Assembly (NCBI GenBank): GCA_024229395.1
Contig: JAAESM010000003.1
Span: 37,401-101,400 of the forward strand
Direction: 5' to 3'
Length of the DNA stretch: 64,000 nucleotides
Origin: Planctomycetota bacterium
Lineage (GTDB): Bacteria; Planctomycetota; UBA1135
Part shown: piece after piece, positions 62,378 to 64,000 of the stretch
How the letters are laid out: every line of letters begins with the position of its first letter
How positions within the stretch are numbered: position 1 is the stretch's first letter
Program-made: the position numbers and the translations under genes
The notes under the pieces: model-generated
The model's input: the letters and a program-made list of their open reading frames with translations, nothing else
Told to the model about the DNA's origin: nothing
The model's database searches: none

Positions 62378-63178
62378 ATGAGCGACCAATCCATTCCGAT
62401 ATTGCCGCTTTGGCTGCAACGCTGGCCTGCTATGCGCACGGTCTTGTTGGGGGCTTTTGGATTGATTATCTTTCTTGATCTCACCTGGTCTTTGATTCTT
62501 TGGCTGTGGCCAGGGATTCCGCGTGGGTATCAGGAAGGGGGCAAGATGGTTTACGGCTTCCCGGCCTTCCTCTTGTTTGCGCCGGCCCTCTTTTTGCTGT
62601 GGCGCTGGAAGGTCCGAAGCTGGTGTGCGCGTCCGCTGAGCTCGAGGATTCAGATCCTTGCAACTTTGGGTTTGCTGCTGCTGTTGGCTTTTGAGGTTTG
62701 GTATTTCGATCAAGTCAAGCCGCGTGGCTGGCTGCGCCATAAGTATCTGGCTCCGCCGTTCTTGAGTGCCTTCATGATTCCCGCGCTATGTATCCTGGTG
62801 TTGAAGGCTGAGACCGCCAAGCCATCCATGACCTCTCGCTTGTTGATGCGACTGGCAGCCCTGTTCCTGGCGGCGTCGCTTAGCGTCGATCTTCTCCACC
62901 ATTGGGAGGATTGGATTACCGAAATCCCTGTCATCAGCACCACCCTGCTTTCGGTGCTTTTGTGGGTCTATGTCCCTTGCAACATCTTCTTGAGTGACCT
63001 TCAGATTCACGGGCACCATTGGCCGTTGGCTTGTGTCGTGGGCTTCCTGCTGGCCTGCATTGCCCTATGGGATCTGAAGAAAAAGCGAGTCTACTGGACG
63101 ACCGCCGTTGCCATGGTCGGTACCGGCGCAGCCTTGTCGGGATTTCTCCCGAATTGGTCTTATTTCATCTGGGATTGA
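62378..63178 (+). CDS. hypothetical polytopic membrane protein
   Basis: 266 residues with about seven or eight membrane helices (LGAFGLIIFLDLTWSLILWLW, ILATLGLLLLLAFEVWYF, LVCVV-like C-terminal segments). No motif recognised and no likely enzyme domain. Divergent from the sialate-esterase gene, with 35 bp between the two starts. Confidence 0.6.
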   Translation: MSDQSIPILPLWLQRWPAMRTVLLGAFGLIIFLDLTWSLILWLWPGIPRGYQEGGKMVYGFPAFLLFAPALFLLWRWKVRSWCARPLSSRIQILATLGLLLLLAFEVWYFDQVKPRGWLRHKYLAPPFLSAFMIPALCILVLKAETAKPSMTSRLLMRLAALFLAASLSVDLLHHWEDWITEIPVISTTLLSVLLWVYVPCNIFLSDLQIHGHHWPLACVVGFLLACIALWDLKKKRVYWTTAVAMVGTGAALSGFLPNWSYFIWD

Positions 63179-63370
63179 CCCCTTTGCACCGGGCGCACGG
63201 CCTCGGGCTAATGAAAGAGGAGAGATGGCGGACAAGTCTACAAAGTTGCTTTTCCTTCAAGCCGCTATCCGATACTGGTACCCGGCGCATTTCTGACCTA
63301 TACTGCGTGCTTACCAGTCTACCTAGAATGGCCCTTTGGCCACTGGGGAACCTCTGAGAACACAGCCAAA

Positions 63371-64000
63371 ATGGGTCACGCGTCACTCGCCTCCGCGCAT
63401 ACCTTCCATATTCCCGTCATGGGAACTGGGTTCACTGTCGACACGCCGCTTAAGGTGGCGCGTTATGGCATCGCTTCGGTGGTGTCGATCGTCGACGATG
63501 TCTTGATCGAACAAGTGCGTCAGCGCTTGTGTACCGAGCATGGTGAAGACTACGCACCGATCGAGGTCCATGAAGAAGATGCACGTGCGCGTCGCATCAC
63601 CGCCTACCTCGACTTGCTGGATAAGTTAATCAGCAAACAAGTGGAGCGCGTGCGCAATGCCGTGTTCGAAGCAGGTAGCGAGATCGTTCGTTACTTCGAG
63701 CTAATGCCGAAGTCGCCCGTGCGCGAGATGTACGAGCGCATGAAAGCCACCGTCGATCAAGATGGTCGTCACAAGCTGCAAGAGAAGCTGCGCGAGTTCG
63801 TTAAGCCTGGTCCGATCGATGTCAACATCATGACCAAGCTGGATCGTGACCATGATCGCCGCGGCCGCAAGTATGCCGAGAACTGCTCCGATGCCTTGAC
63901 TTCGTTGCGCGGTTTCATGAACAGCAAGGTGAACGGTTCGGTGGTTTTGTCTGCTGGCATGAACCGACGCTTGTTCGCATACATGGGCCAGTTCAAGGAA
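63371..64000 (+). CDS. conserved protein of unknown function, 5' part (continues beyond the window)
   Basis: The frame is open from ATG 63371 to the window end (210 codons) and has no stop. It begins GHASLASAHTFHIPVMGTGFTVDTPLKVARYGIASVVSIVDDVL, a highly ordered start that I associate with large cytoplasmic proteins of unknown function. Later blocks include PGPIDVNIMTKLDRD and VLSAGMNRRLFAYMGQF. The HIPVMGTGF and VARYGI blocks could be part of an FMN-type TIM barrel, but this is speculative. A TATACT box lies near 63299. Confidence 0.65.
   Translation, partial: MGHASLASAHTFHIPVMGTGFTVDTPLKVARYGIASVVSIVDDVLIEQVRQRLCTEHGEDYAPIEVHEEDARARRITAYLDLLDKLISKQVERVRNAVFEAGSEIVRYFELMPKSPVREMYERMKATVDQDGRHKLQEKLREFVKPGPIDVNIMTKLDRDHDRRGRKYAENCSDALTSLRGFMNSKVNGSVVLSAGMNRRLFAYMGQFKE

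Noticed and set aside
1..64000. CRISPR arrays, tRNA, rRNA, IS elements
   Set aside because: No regularly spaced repeats, cloverleaf-like sequences, rRNA blocks or transposase genes were noticed by eye; a tRNAscan and Infernal run would settle it.

Overview
The window looks like chromosomal DNA of a Planctomycetota-type (PVC superphylum) heterotroph. The evidence is indirect: many secreted PQQ-repeat, LamG, FG-GAP/VCBS, carboxypeptidase-regulatory, DUF4091 and sialate-esterase-like proteins, membrane-anchored sulfatase-fold proteins, a fused CcoN-CcoO oxidase and a Na+-NQR. No rRNA, tRNA, CRISPR array, IS element or prophage was seen. The lineage call is inference, because there is no marker gene in the window. 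|| Layout. 1-4.4 kb: two paralogous membrane-anchored sulfatase-fold proteins around a VWA/HEAT protein. 4.5-14.5 kb: an MDR oxidoreductase, then a complete cbb3-type cytochrome oxidase locus (ccoNO fusion, ccoQ, ccoP, ccoG, ccoH, a SafE-like gene, ccoI, ccoS). 14.5-16 kb: a small coiled-coil/beta-spike protein and a broken alpha/beta hydrolase gene. 16.1-23.9 kb: an operon of five genes with 4-nt overlaps: a giant PQQ/LamG/methyltransferase-fold secreted protein, a membrane-anchored partner, an ABC permease, an ABC ATPase and a LysE exporter. 24-26.5 kb: chalcone-isomerase-like and PilZ-like proteins, NqrM and ApbE. 26.6-29.3 kb: a double-length tryptophanase-like protein whose first copy appears to lack the PLP lysine. 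29.5-31.05 kb: an FG-GAP/DsbD-N-like protein interrupted by one in-frame TGA followed at the right distance by a perfect hairpin, a candidate new selenoprotein. 32.2-38.0 kb: nqrABCDEF on the minus strand. 38.2-44 kb: a large carboxypeptidase-regulatory-domain protein, HtrA-like protease, methyltransferase and ankyrin protein. 44.1-48.7 kb: modABC flanked by several truncated or frameshifted genes. 48.7-50.1 kb: arsenite exporter plus ArsR. 50.1-55.9 kb: an operon of dodecaheme cytochrome lipoprotein, TPR lipoprotein, small lipoprotein and DUF4091 protein. 56-64 kb: an Ada-like regulator, small membrane proteins, a TIGR01777 epimerase, a sialate-esterase-like protein and the start of a conserved unknown gene. 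|| Function. The energy genes belong together: Na+-NQR with its maturation factors NqrM and ApbE, the cbb3 oxidase and a multiheme cytochrome suggest respiration at varying oxygen with a sodium gradient. || Caution. Several genes carry single-base losses or gains at short homopolymers, in-frame TAG codons, or chimeric truncations. These may be real pseudogenes or assembly errors. The TGA in the FG-GAP/DsbD-N protein differs from the two TAG interruptions in having a SECIS-like hairpin and a neighbouring cysteine.
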